The translations under genes were made by a program, and so were the position numbers. Below, piece by piece: positions 8,748 to 18,000 of a stretch of 64,000 bases of DNA. Source of the stretch: GCA-2683135 sp964507445 (GTDB lineage Bacteria; Planctomycetota; GCA-002687715). Positions within the stretch are counted from its first letter, which is position 1; each line of letters opens with the position of its first letter. The notes below the pieces were generated by a model. That model saw only the letters and a program-made list of their open reading frames with translations. It did no database searches and was not told where the DNA came from. The stretch spans positions 15,221 to 79,220 of the forward strand of contig CAZDQF010000022.1 of assembly GCA_964507445.1 (NCBI GenBank), in the 5' to 3' direction.

Positions 8748-9862
8748 CCGTGGACGAAGTTCTTGCTGCCCACCGGCCCCACCTCGCCAGCGCAGAAACA
8801 ACCCGCTACCGGAATCGGGCCGAGGGCGTTGGTCACCGCGTGGACGTCGTGACCGGGGCTCTCCCACATCCGGGTGCCCCTGCCATTGCAAGAGAAGAGC
8901 AGGGCTCCGGAGAACTCACTCCCCTCGTGGGACGACAGCATCTCTCGTAGGTCTTCATCCGCGGAGACCGCGTCACGCACGTGGAACTGCACCGTGGTCC
9001 CCACCTTCGCGGCGCCGGCGATCTTCAGCTCGCCGATCTCCCGATCGACATCGATGATGCCGTGGATGAGGAAGTCACCGCGCTTGAACCCCGCCTGGTA
9101 TTCGTCGATGGCTCGCCCCACGAACACGCCATGCCGGAGCAGCTCCTGGTCTTCCGGTGGCAGGGAGGCCGCCATCTCCTCCAGCGCCGCCATGGCAGGA
9201 CGGTTCTTCAGTCCTCGGATCACGTTGCCACGGGCCTGTGTCACCACGTACGGGCTGCCGATGGGGCGGCATCCCTGAGACACCACCGTCTGCACATCCA
9301 CGGCGCCGCTGAGGGCGACCCCTATCAACCCCTCCGTGTAGGTGACACTATCGCACAGGAGTCGGTTCTGATTCGGCTGGAAGCCGGCGCTGGCCATGCC
9401 GCCGAGGACGGGTCGACCCGGGTGAGACGCCTCGAGGTCGCTGAGCACGCGACGGATGTCGATGGAGAAGGGCTCTCCAAGCACGAAGAAGGTCGGCTCC
9501 GACCCGGCGTCGGGGAGCCGACGGCCCCAGCTCACGGCATCCAGCTCTTCCTGGCTCATGTGGAAGGCAGTCAGCTGAACGCCCGGGAGCACCGCCACCT
9601 GTATGGAGATGGCCGGCTGCCGCTCGAGCTCCCGGCCGTCTCCGATGCACCCGTCCGCGGTGCAGCCCATGGAGAGCGCGTCAGGGAACGCAGCCCTCAA
9701 CTGCTCCCCGAGATCGTCCCAGAGCGCCAACTCGTGTCGGGAGGCGAACGCCCAGACCAGGGAGACATGGCGGCCGTCCACCTCAGAGGTGACCTGTTCG
9801 ATCACATCACTGATGGCGTCGGCAGCATCCGGCAGCGAGCTGGTAGCAGCCGCGAAGTCCAT
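8711..9862 (-). CDS. FIST domain signal transduction protein
   Basis: A 383-residue protein with FIST_N (about residues 15-220) followed by FIST_C (about 225-375). Typical stretches are RRVLSDLEASHPGRPVLGGM, VGVALSGAVDVQTVVSQGCRPIG in two parts, and near the end GALLFSCNGRGTRMW and PVAGCFCAGEVGPVG. FIST domains are proposed small-ligand sensors (possibly amino acids), often paired with histidine kinases or cyclic-nucleotide enzymes; here the domain stands alone. The ATG at 9862 (MDFAAATSS) is preferred over the ATG at 9898, because GGAGG lies 8 bases upstream and family members begin at this point. A CACTAT box at 9900-9905 could be the -10 element. Confidence 0.85.
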   Translation of the reverse strand: MDFAAATSSLPDAADAISDVIEQVTSEVDGRHVSLVWAFASRHELALWDDLGEQLRAAFPDALSMGCTADGCIGDGRELERQPAISIQVAVLPGVQLTAFHMSQEELDAVSWGRRLPDAGSEPTFFVLGEPFSIDIRRVLSDLEASHPGRPVLGGMASAGFQPNQNRLLCDSVTYTEGLIGVALSGAVDVQTVVSQGCRPIGSPYVVTQARGNVIRGLKNRPAMAALEEMAASLPPEDQELLRHGVFVGRAIDEYQAGFKRGDFLIHGIIDVDREIGELKIAGAAKVGTTVQFHVRDAVSADEDLREMLSSHEGSEFSGALLFSCNGRGTRMWESPGHDVHAVTNALGPIPVAGCFCAGEVGPVGSKNFVHGYTAVLALFRPA

Positions 9863-9942
9863 GCAAGTGGCCTCCACTGGGGGTTCCGTCCGGGCCATGA
9901 TAGTGGCGGCCTGAATCTCCGAACAGCCCGCACCTCACCGGA

Positions 9943-9948
9943 TAGTCT
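9943..9948 (+). promoter_or_regulatory. Predicted leaderless -10 element (Sir2 gene)
   Basis: TAGTCT lies 7 bases before the ATG at 9956. No Shine-Dalgarno sequence lies between them. Confidence 0.5.
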
Positions 9949-9955
9949 CTCTCTC

Positions 9956-10705
9956 ATGGAGTTCGAGTTCGAGAGAGACCTGCTCGAAGCCCTGCGGCAG
10001 GCCGGCTCGATCGGCGTCATCACCGGAGCCGGCATGTCCGCTCCCTCCGGTATCCCCACCTACCGTGGCCAGGGTGGGCTGTACGACGACCCGGAGACCG
10101 GAGATCGCACCGTGGAAGCGCTCTCAGGGCCGACGCTCCGCGACGACCCGGATCGAACCTGGGAGACGGTCACCCAGCTGGCCCTGGCCGCCAAGGCCGC
10201 TGCCCCCAACGCGGGGCACACCGCGCTGGCCGCACTGGAGAAGAAGGTCGAGCGCTTCGCCCTCCTCACCCAGAACGTGGACGGGCTCCACGAAGCCGCC
10301 GGCAGCGCCAACGTCATCGACATCCACGGCAACCTGCGACGCACCACCTGCCAGTCCTGCCGCGTGTCGGGCGACGAGCCGGACTGGGAGGCCCTGAGAG
10401 GCGCGCCGCGGTGCCCATGCGGGGGGATCCTGCGGCCGGACGTGGTGCTCTTCGAAGAGACGCTCCCCATGGACAAGGTGGAGCGCATGCAGCGGGAGCT
10501 CCTGCGGCGCCCGCCGGACGTGGTGATGGCCATCGGGACCACCGCGGCGTTCGCCTACATCTGCGAGCCCGTCCACATCGCTCGCATGAGCGGTCGCACG
10601 ACCGTGGAGATCAACCCGGAACCGACCACCCTCTCAGAGGTCGTGGACCACAGGATCGAGGGCAGCGCTCATCTGGTCCTCCCCGCCCTCGTCGCCGCCC
10701 TGTGA
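9956..10705 (+). CDS. NAD-dependent protein deacylase, Sir2 family
   Basis: A 249-residue sirtuin. The Rossmann NAD site reads GVITGAGMSAPSGIPTYRG, TQNVDGLHEAAG follows, and IDIHGNL carries the catalytic His. Two Cys pairs form the structural zinc site (CQSC and CPCGG), and GTTAAFAYI and VEINPEPTTLS close the NAD pocket. The enzyme removes acyl groups from lysines using NAD+, releasing nicotinamide and O-acyl-ADP-ribose. The length is that of bacterial CobB-like enzymes. The start is set by the family and the -10 box 7 bases upstream. The stop abuts that of the convergent methyltransferase gene. Confidence 0.93.
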   Translation: MEFEFERDLLEALRQAGSIGVITGAGMSAPSGIPTYRGQGGLYDDPETGDRTVEALSGPTLRDDPDRTWETVTQLALAAKAAAPNAGHTALAALEKKVERFALLTQNVDGLHEAAGSANVIDIHGNLRRTTCQSCRVSGDEPDWEALRGAPRCPCGGILRPDVVLFEETLPMDKVERMQRELLRRPPDVVMAIGTTAAFAYICEPVHIARMSGRTTVEINPEPTTLSEVVDHRIEGSAHLVLPALVAAL

Positions 10706-11374
10706 TCACTCCCGACGCCTGAAGTGGAGCATGTAGTTCTCTTCCAGGAAGCGGTCCTCTCCCACCTTCTCGAAGCCGGCGGCCTCGATCTCCGCAGTGA
10801 ACACCTCCTCCCCCGCGCGCACGTGACCGAGCACGAACGGTCTCGAGACCCCGGGGATGCGGATGAAGTCGATCACCACCAGTCGCCCACCGGGGCGAAG
10901 GGCTCGCCGGATGGACCGCAGTGAATCGCCGGGATACTCGAAGTGGTGGTAGGTGTCGCAGATGAAGACGATATCGACGGAGGAAGGAGGGAGCTCCACG
11001 GAACGCTCGGTGCATTGCACGGCGGTCAGGTTCGGCAGCCCTTCCTGCGCCGCGAAGTCCCGCACGTGATCCACGAAGTAGGGCATGAGGTCCACGGCAT
11101 AGACCTGCCCCAGGGAGCCCACCCGCTCCGCGAAGAGCCGGGACATGAACCCGGTTCCGCAGCCCACATCGGCGATCGCCGCCCCGCGGAAGACACCAAC
11201 CGCATCCACGATGCGTTCCCGCTCCGTCCAGATCTCGCGGCTCTCCACCTCGAACCGCCCCTCCCACATGGCGACGGAAGGCTGGTCGTAGTAGGCGTCG
11301 TTGATACCCGGACGCACGCTCTCGGCGGTGCAAGCAGCGAGCAAGAACAGCGGCAGCAGCAGGAATCCACGCAT
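10706..11374 (-). CDS. Lipoprotein-anchored class I SAM-dependent methyltransferase
   Basis: A 222-residue protein with a lipoprotein signal (MRGFLLLPLFLLAAC) and a class I methyltransferase fold. Motif I reads AIADVGCGTGFMSRLF, motif II region VYAVDLMPYFV, and the later motif RRALRPGGRLVVIDF. It is unusual for an SAM-dependent enzyme to carry an export and lipidation signal, since SAM is cytoplasmic; similar lipoprotein methyltransferases do occur in Gram-negative genomes and their substrate is unknown. The frame continues upstream to 11554, but the signal peptide and a GGAAGAG sequence just upstream favour 11374. It is divergent from the MFS gene. Confidence 0.8.
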   Translation of the reverse strand: MRGFLLLPLFLLAACTAESVRPGINDAYYDQPSVAMWEGRFEVESREIWTERERIVDAVGVFRGAAIADVGCGTGFMSRLFAERVGSLGQVYAVDLMPYFVDHVRDFAAQEGLPNLTAVQCTERSVELPPSSVDIVFICDTYHHFEYPGDSLRSIRRALRPGGRLVVIDFIRIPGVSRPFVLGHVRAGEEVFTAEIEAAGFEKVGEDRFLEENYMLHFRRRE

Positions 11375-11570
11375 GACTCTCTTCCTTCGTTGAGGCCCCC
11401 CAAGGGGGCTCATACCATGCAGAGCGGTGGGCGCGAAAGGCCCGCAGCCAGGAACTGGGACCAGGCCCACGGGGCCCCTTCCCACCCGACGGTTCTGGCA
11501 GAATGCCCGGCACCGGCAGCCAGCCCCGGCGGATCTCCCTCTCTCGATTCCCACTCATCAGAGCACCACC

Positions 11571-12869
11571 TTGCGGAAGACGCCAGCCTCCACCAGCACC
11601 GTCCTTCTGGTGCTGTTCCTCGACCTGGTCGGGTTCAGCATCATGTTCCCGATGTTCGAGCGCATCCTCCACTTCTACGGCGAGGACAGCGGCGGCATGC
11701 TCCAGGCGGTCAACGGGTGGCTTGATGCCACCTTCGACATCTCCGATCAGGGACGGCACGCCGCCTTGTTCGGGGGGGTTCTCGCCGCGCTCTACTCCGT
11801 GATCCAGTTCGTGGTGACTCCGTTCTGGGGTCGATTGTCGGACCGCATCGGCCGACGGCCGGTGCTGCTCGCGACCGTCAGCGTCAACCTGGCGGGATAC
11901 GTGCTCTGGATGTTCGCAGGGAGCTTCGAGGTCTTCGTCATCTCTCGCGTGGTCTGCGCCTTCGCCTCCGGCAACATCAGCGTCGCGAGCGCTGCGATCG
12001 CCGACCTCTCCACCGAGGAGAACCGCGCGCGGGCCATGGGCCTGATGGGGGCTGCCATCGGCCTCGGGTTCATCATGGGGCCGGCCCTGGGCGGGCTCTA
12101 CGTCCTCAACTGGGTGCCCAAGTTCGAGAGCGGAGCACACTGGGCCCTCAACCCCTTCACGATCCCGGCGGCGGTGGCCGCGGTGCTCTCGCTCATCAAC
12201 CTGGTCTCGCTGACCACTCGCTTCGGTGAGACCCTCCCGCCGGGAGAACGGCGCCCCCATTCCGCCGGCCGCTCCGCGAACCCACTGCTCCTGTTCCGCC
12301 GGGACCTGGGCCCTGGGATTCCGACCCTCAACCTCTCCTACCTCCTGTTCATGATCGGGTTCGCCGGGTTCGAAGGCACCCTGGTGTTTCTGCTGCACGG
12401 GCACCTGGGGTACGGACCGGGTTGGTCCGCCGCCTGCATGGTGTGGCTGGGGTTCATGTCCGCCATGATCCAGGGCGGCGTGGTGCGGCGCGTGGTCCGC
12501 CGCACCGGCGAGAGGAAGCTGGTGTCCTACGGGCTCATCCTGCTCATACCCGGGTACCTGCTCTGCGCCGCCACGGGTCTCACGGATCAGGCCTGGTCGC
12601 TGTGGCTCGGGATCACCCTGCTCGCCATGGGGGTCGGCTTCCTCAGCCCCACCATGTCAGCGATGATCAGCTTGCGGACCTCGAGCGCCACCCAGGGCAT
12701 GGCCATGGGTTCCTACCGATCCGTGGGGGCCCTGGGCCGGGCGGTGGGGCCCCTGTTGGCTGCGGTGCTGTACTTCAGCGGCGGAGCCGTGGTGCCCTAT
12801 GTCACCGCAGCGCTGCTCTGCCTCCCGTGCCTGATTCTCGTCCAACGGGTACCTGGCAGGGCCCCCTGA
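11571..12869 (+). CDS. MFS transporter, TetA/drug:H+ antiporter-like
   Basis: A major facilitator protein of about 432 residues. The first helix begins VLLVLFLDLVGFSIMFPMF. The signature loop between helices 2 and 3 reads GRLSDRIGRRPVLL, and helix 5 contains GAAIGLGFIMGPALGG, the antiporter motif C of drug/H+ exporters. Such proteins export small molecules with proton exchange at the inner membrane; the substrate is not predictable. The frame is open from an ATG at 11427, but the 48 residues added there are Pro/Arg-rich and unlike a transporter N-terminus, so TTG at 11571 is chosen with moderate confidence. It has a long periplasmic loop after helix 1 (residues about 30-55). Confidence 0.85.
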   Translation: MRKTPASTSTVLLVLFLDLVGFSIMFPMFERILHFYGEDSGGMLQAVNGWLDATFDISDQGRHAALFGGVLAALYSVIQFVVTPFWGRLSDRIGRRPVLLATVSVNLAGYVLWMFAGSFEVFVISRVVCAFASGNISVASAAIADLSTEENRARAMGLMGAAIGLGFIMGPALGGLYVLNWVPKFESGAHWALNPFTIPAAVAAVLSLINLVSLTTRFGETLPPGERRPHSAGRSANPLLLFRRDLGPGIPTLNLSYLLFMIGFAGFEGTLVFLLHGHLGYGPGWSAACMVWLGFMSAMIQGGVVRRVVRRTGERKLVSYGLILLIPGYLLCAATGLTDQAWSLWLGITLLAMGVGFLSPTMSAMISLRTSSATQGMAMGSYRSVGALGRAVGPLLAAVLYFSGGAVVPYVTAALLCLPCLILVQRVPGRAP

Positions 12870-12997
12870 CCCACCCCCGCGACAATTCCCATCCAGGCGC
12901 GGCGTATTGGCGCGGAAACCGGCCGCGACGATACGATACGATCGACGTCGGTTGTCGCTTTCATGCCGGATCAGGCAGGAAGTCTGACGCTCTTCCC

Positions 12998-14734
12998 ATG
13001 ACAGAGACCATCGCAATCCTGGTGTCCGTAGCGGCGTGCCTGGTCGCCGCCGCCGCCGCATTCCGGTGTCGGCGTACGAACCAGCGTTATCGCACGCTGC
13101 TGGGCGAATTCTCCAGGGCGGTCTCGGACAGCTCCAGCCAGCTGGAGTCGGGGGAGATCCGCCTCCGTCAGCTCATGCGCGTCGTGCCCGTCGGTCTCTT
13201 CGAGATGGACCTGCAGGGTCGCATGCTCCACATGAGCCAGCGCGGACGACGGATGCTCGGTCTGTCCCGAAGCCACTGCAAGGGGGACCTCTGGCTCGAA
13301 TCCGTCCTCGAGGCGGATCGCCCTCGCCTGCGAGGAGCGCTCGACGCCGCCGTCGGCAACCAGGCGCCGTTCACCTCTCGCTGTCGGAACGCCGCCGATG
13401 ACCGGGTCCTCGATATCAGCGCGGAGTTGCGTCACGACGGGGACGAATGCTGCATCGGCTTCGTCGGGTCCATCACCGACGTCACGGAGCGCGTCAGGGA
13501 GGAAGACGAAGGACGGCGAATCGAAGACCGGATCCGGCAGGCGCAGAAGATCCAGAGCCTGGGCGTGCTCGCGGGCGGCATCGCCCACGACTTCAACAAC
13601 CTCCTCGTGGGGATCCTGGGGAACGCCAGCCTCGTCCTCGAGGATCTGCCCCCCGGCCCTTCCCGGGTCGCCGTGGATCAGATCCAGGGCGCCGCGCTCA
13701 GAGCCGCCGATCTCGCCGATCAGATGCTCGCGTACTCCGGCAAGGGGAAGTTCGTGGTCCAGCCCCTGGACCTCAACGCGCTCATCAAGGCGAGCGGGCA
13801 GATCCTGGACATCACCACGGACAAGCAGGGAACCCTGGAGTACCAGCTGGCGGAAGAGCCGTTGCCGACGGAGGCGGACGCCACCCAGGTCAGGCAGGTG
13901 CTGATGAATCTGGTCACCAACGCTTCAGAGTCCTACGGGCCCAGGAGCGGAAAGGTCATCGTCCGCAGCGGCACGACCGAAGTCAGCGAAGAAGTCACCG
14001 AGAACACATACTCGGATGGCCCGCTGCCCACCGGGACCTATGTGTTCCTGGAGGTGGAAGATCAGGGCGAGGGCATGGACGCCCGGACCCAGGACAGGCT
14101 GTTCGATCCGTTCTTCACGACCCGGTTCACCGGCAGAGGCCTGGGTCTCGCCGCGACCCTGGGCATCGTGCGTGGACATCACGGCGCCATCCAGATGGAG
14201 TCTCACCCGGGGGTCGGAACGAAGATGCGCGTGTTGCTACCAATCACGGCCCGTCCCGTGCTGCAGCCGCCTCGGCGACTGGATCACGCCCCGTCGGTGG
14301 CGAACACGGCCACCGTCCTCATCGTCGACGATGAGGAGACCGTCCTGGACATGGCGTCCCGTATGCTCCGCGCCAGGAACTTCACCGTCTTGACCGCGCC
14401 GGATGGCCCTGCTGCCCTCAGCCTCCTCGAGACCAACAGCGCGGAGATAACGGTCGTGCTGCTGGACATGGTCATGCCGGGGATGAACGGTCACGAGGTG
14501 TTGGCGGCCATGCGCGACCTCGACCCCAGCGTTCGCGTGGTGATGACCAGCGGCTACTCGGAGACCCATGTGAAGGAGGGTCTCGACCACGAGATCTCCG
14601 GCTTCATCCAGAAGCCCTACCGCCCGGCAGCCCTGGAGTCGGTGTTGCTCGAGGCCATCCAGGCGACCGGCGACGAACCCCTCGGCTCGAGCGTCTCCGG
14701 TCAGCCCGCAGGCCGGACAGACGGGGCCGCTTAG
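12998..14734 (+). CDS. Hybrid sensor histidine kinase/response regulator
   Basis: A 578-residue protein: one N-terminal membrane helix (residues about 3-22, AILVSVAACLVAAAAAF), a PAS domain (about 55-160, starting VPVGLFEMDLQGRML), a HisKA region with GVLAGGIAHDFNNLL (His near residue 196), a HATPase domain with N box VLMNLVTNASES and GRGLGLAATLGIV, and a C-terminal receiver domain (about 440-560) with the phosphoacceptor Asp in VVLLDMVMPGMNG and conserved TSGYSE and QKPYRP. The ligand sensed is unknown. There is no separate response regulator nearby, so output may go through a distant phosphotransfer partner. AGGAAG lies about 16 bases upstream of the ATG. Confidence 0.93.
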   Translation: MTETIAILVSVAACLVAAAAAFRCRRTNQRYRTLLGEFSRAVSDSSSQLESGEIRLRQLMRVVPVGLFEMDLQGRMLHMSQRGRRMLGLSRSHCKGDLWLESVLEADRPRLRGALDAAVGNQAPFTSRCRNAADDRVLDISAELRHDGDECCIGFVGSITDVTERVREEDEGRRIEDRIRQAQKIQSLGVLAGGIAHDFNNLLVGILGNASLVLEDLPPGPSRVAVDQIQGAALRAADLADQMLAYSGKGKFVVQPLDLNALIKASGQILDITTDKQGTLEYQLAEEPLPTEADATQVRQVLMNLVTNASESYGPRSGKVIVRSGTTEVSEEVTENTYSDGPLPTGTYVFLEVEDQGEGMDARTQDRLFDPFFTTRFTGRGLGLAATLGIVRGHHGAIQMESHPGVGTKMRVLLPITARPVLQPPRRLDHAPSVANTATVLIVDDEETVLDMASRMLRARNFTVLTAPDGPAALSLLETNSAEITVVLLDMVMPGMNGHEVLAAMRDLDPSVRVVMTSGYSETHVKEGLDHEISGFIQKPYRPAALESVLLEAIQATGDEPLGSSVSGQPAGRTDGAA

Positions 14735-15056
14735 GCAGCCCCAACCCCCGTCTCTTGGTCATCATCTGACGATCCCGGCCCCCGCACCGGACGAGGTCGG
14801 CCGGCCCATGGAACGGTCCCCCAAGGCCTGATCCCGTGGGTCTGAAAACGGAAAACCGAGCCCGGATCCTCGATTCCGAAATTCTCGCTCAAGCCGCAGG
14901 CCTCACGACCCCGATGCAGTAGCCGATAGGCCCGGTTGCTCTTCTGTTGGCACCGAATCGGTTCCGACGGGGATTTCAGGCGTTCGGGTCAGGCGAATAT
15001 CGGCGGACAGGCGACGAGGGGTGCCTGTCTCCCCGGACGAGAAGGGATCAGGATTC
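14735..15056. other. Intergenic region upstream of the giant lipoprotein gene
   Basis: 322 bases without a convincing gene. It contains an AT-richer patch around 14840-14895 and a short stem (CAGGC/GCCTG, about 15007-15026) close to the start codon. AGGGATCAGG just before the ATG at 15057 may serve as ribosome-binding site. No known riboswitch or RNA was recognised. It probably holds the promoter and 5' leader of the next gene. Confidence 0.4.
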
Positions 15057-18000
15057 ATGAGTACGCGGTATGCGCGCTTTGTGGGAAGCACCACCATGTG
15101 GGGCTTCCTGGTGGCCACGATGTTGGTGCTCACCGCCTGCGGCGGTGGCGGAGGCGGGGTTGGTGCTGACAGCCCACCGCCGGCAGCGGTGACGGCATTC
15201 GTCCCGCAATCCGGGTCAAACCAGCAGAACGTGATCAATCCCAGCAACCAGAGCGACTTCTGGGTGCGGGTGGAGGTGGGACCCGAGTCCAGCTCCGAAG
15301 ACACCATTACGGTGTCCATCGGTGACGGCAACACGGGCCCGTCCGTCTCGGCGCAGGCGCCCGCCCCCCAGGGGCAGGGCGGCTTGAAGCTGGGCCCCAT
15401 CAACGCGCGGGATCTCCCCGACGGGTCTCATCCGCTGATCGTGGAGATCACCAACGCCGCCGGTAGCAGCGGCCCGGTGGTCATGGGGACGGTCCTGAAG
15501 GACACCACCTTCTACACGACCGCGGTCTCCTCGTTCATCACGGCCTTCCCCGCTGGCAACCAGGCCAACGGCACCGCCATGGAGAACGTGATCAACCTCG
15601 TCAACCTCGGCAACACGACCGTCGCCACGGTGTGGGGACCCGACGCTGACGAGACCCTGACCTTCGTGGTCGAGATCACGGACGAGCGGGGCAACGTCGC
15701 ATTCAGCCCGACCTTCAGCGGTCCTGAGGGTGCGGGCGCGTTCAACGTCCAGGGCATCGACGCCAGCAACCTGGAAGACGGTCCGGTGACCGTCACCGTC
15801 CGGGTGACGGACGGCGGCGGCAACGAGACCGCCTTCCCCGGCGCCGCCGGAATGAAGGACACCGTCGTCTCCACGCCGGTAGCCGCGTACGTCCCTGCGG
15901 GCGCAGAGAACCCGGCGGACTACATCAACGCCAGCAGCCAGGCGGCGGTGATGACACGGGCCATCCTCAGCGGGAGCTTCGGCCCCGAGGAGACCATCAC
16001 GGTCGAGCTGAGCGACGGCGTCAACACCGTCACCAGCGAGTCCCAGACCGTCGCGGTCCCCGAAGGCCCCAACGACTTCTCGTTCGACTTCCCCACCCTC
16101 GATTGCTCTACGTTCAGCGAAGGTCTCGCCAGCCTCACCGCGTACGTGGAAGACGATCACGGCAACCGCACCACGTTCTCGGGTCAGCACCCCGTCAAGG
16201 ACACCGTCATCGGCCAGGTCATCGCGACCCTCGTCGCACAGGGCCAGAGCAACGCGCCGGGCATCATCAACATCGCGTCCGAGACCCAGGTCTACCTCAA
16301 CGTGACCTGCGACGGGCAGACCGCTGCCGGCGACTTCGTCACGGCCCACTTCGAGACCTCGGGCCTGCAGGCGCAGAGCGCGCCCGTCAGCGTCTCCGGT
16401 CCGGGAACTGCCATGATCGGTCCGGCGGACACGTCGCTCCTCTACGACGGGAACGTGACCGTCCGCGCCACCATGACCGACGCGGCCGGCAACTCCTGGA
16501 ACGGCGCCACCAGCGTCGCTGACAAGGGGACCGTCGCTCCTTCGACGCCGGCGTACGTACGGATCGCTTCCGGTCCGTCCAACGCCCAGGACATCATCAA
16601 CGGATACAACGCCTCCTCGGTGACCGTGGAGACCATGACGGGAGCCGGCGACGATCCGTCCCGCACCGTCACCTTCACCGCCACCAACGGCAGCGTGACC
16701 CTGACACAGACCCTCCCCGCCACCACGGGGAACACGGCCATCGCGTTCAACGGCGTCGACTTCTCGGAGATGGGCGATGGTCCGTTCCAGCTCACCTGCT
16801 GGGCCACGGACGGCTTCGCCAACCGCTCCGAGTCCCCGAGCGCCAACGCCACGAAGGACACCTTCGGTCCCGCCTCGCCCGCCAACATCTACGTGCGGAA
16901 CAGCGGCAGCAACCCGCAGGGCTTCATCAGCGCCGCCAACGTGACGGCGACCCAGTTCGTGGTGAACCACGGCGCCCTGGACCTGGGCGTCGCCTGGCAG
17001 TTGATCGTCACCGACCAGTTCGGCGGCAACGTCAGCTCCAGCACCATGCACTCCGAAGGCAACCCCACGGACATCGGCCCGACCACCATCACGCTCAACA
17101 CGTCGAGCCTGGCGGACGGCCCCATCAGCATGACCTACAACGCCGCGGACCCCGCGGGGAACACGGTCAGCTATGCCTCGTGGACAGCCACCAAGGACGT
17201 CCTGCCCGCGGGTCCCCCTTCGACGCTCATCGTTCAGTCGGGGCCCACCAACGGCAACAACGTCATCAACATGCACAACGAGGTCTCCACTCATGTGAAG
17301 GCCGTCTTCGGTAGCGGCACTCTCGGCGGCGGCGAGCTCTTCACCGTGACCGTGACGCCTCAGGGTTCCAGCTCGCCGGCGGTGAGCTACGGGCCGGTCT
17401 CCGGCGCGGCCATCGGCGGGAGCACGTTCTCCTTCGGGCCGCTCAACACGACGGCCATCCCGGAAGGCAACGTCAGCGTGCGCATCGACATCGTCGACGC
17501 CGCGGGCAACGCCGCCTCCTACAACGGCAGCACCGCCATCAAGGACGTCACGCCCCCGGCCATGCCGAGCAGCGCGGCCATCCCCGCCGGTGCCTCCAAC
17601 CCCGCGAACTTCATCAACACGGCCACTGAGAGCAGCGTCACCGTGGACGCGGTGTTCGGCGCCGGGTCCGACAGCTCGGATCAGGTGACCCTCACCCTGC
17701 AGGGGCCGGCCTTCTCCATCTCCACGCCGACCACGTCGGCGCCGGCCGGAGCGGGCCCCATGAGCTTCACCGGGATCAACACCTCGACCATGTTCGACGG
17801 CTCGGTGGCCATCACCATGACCCTCGAGGACGCCTACCAGAACACGACCTCGTTCACCGGGACCGCCGCGATCAAGGACACCGTCGCGGCGGCCACGCCG
17901 ATCAACGCCGCGGTCGCCGCCGGCCCCAACAACCCCCAGGGTTACATCAACGGGGCCAGCATGTCGGCCACCAGCGTCGCCGTCGAGTTCCCCGACCCGT

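Noticed and set aside
10611..12404. 597-codon minus-strand frame across the Sir2, methyltransferase and MFS genes
   Set aside because: It covers three well-supported genes and translates to Glu/Gly/Arg/Pro-rich sequence with no recognisable fold.
14735..15056. Possible riboswitch in the 322-base leader before the giant lipoprotein gene
   Set aside because: No motif of a known riboswitch class is recognised; only a weak short stem near the start.
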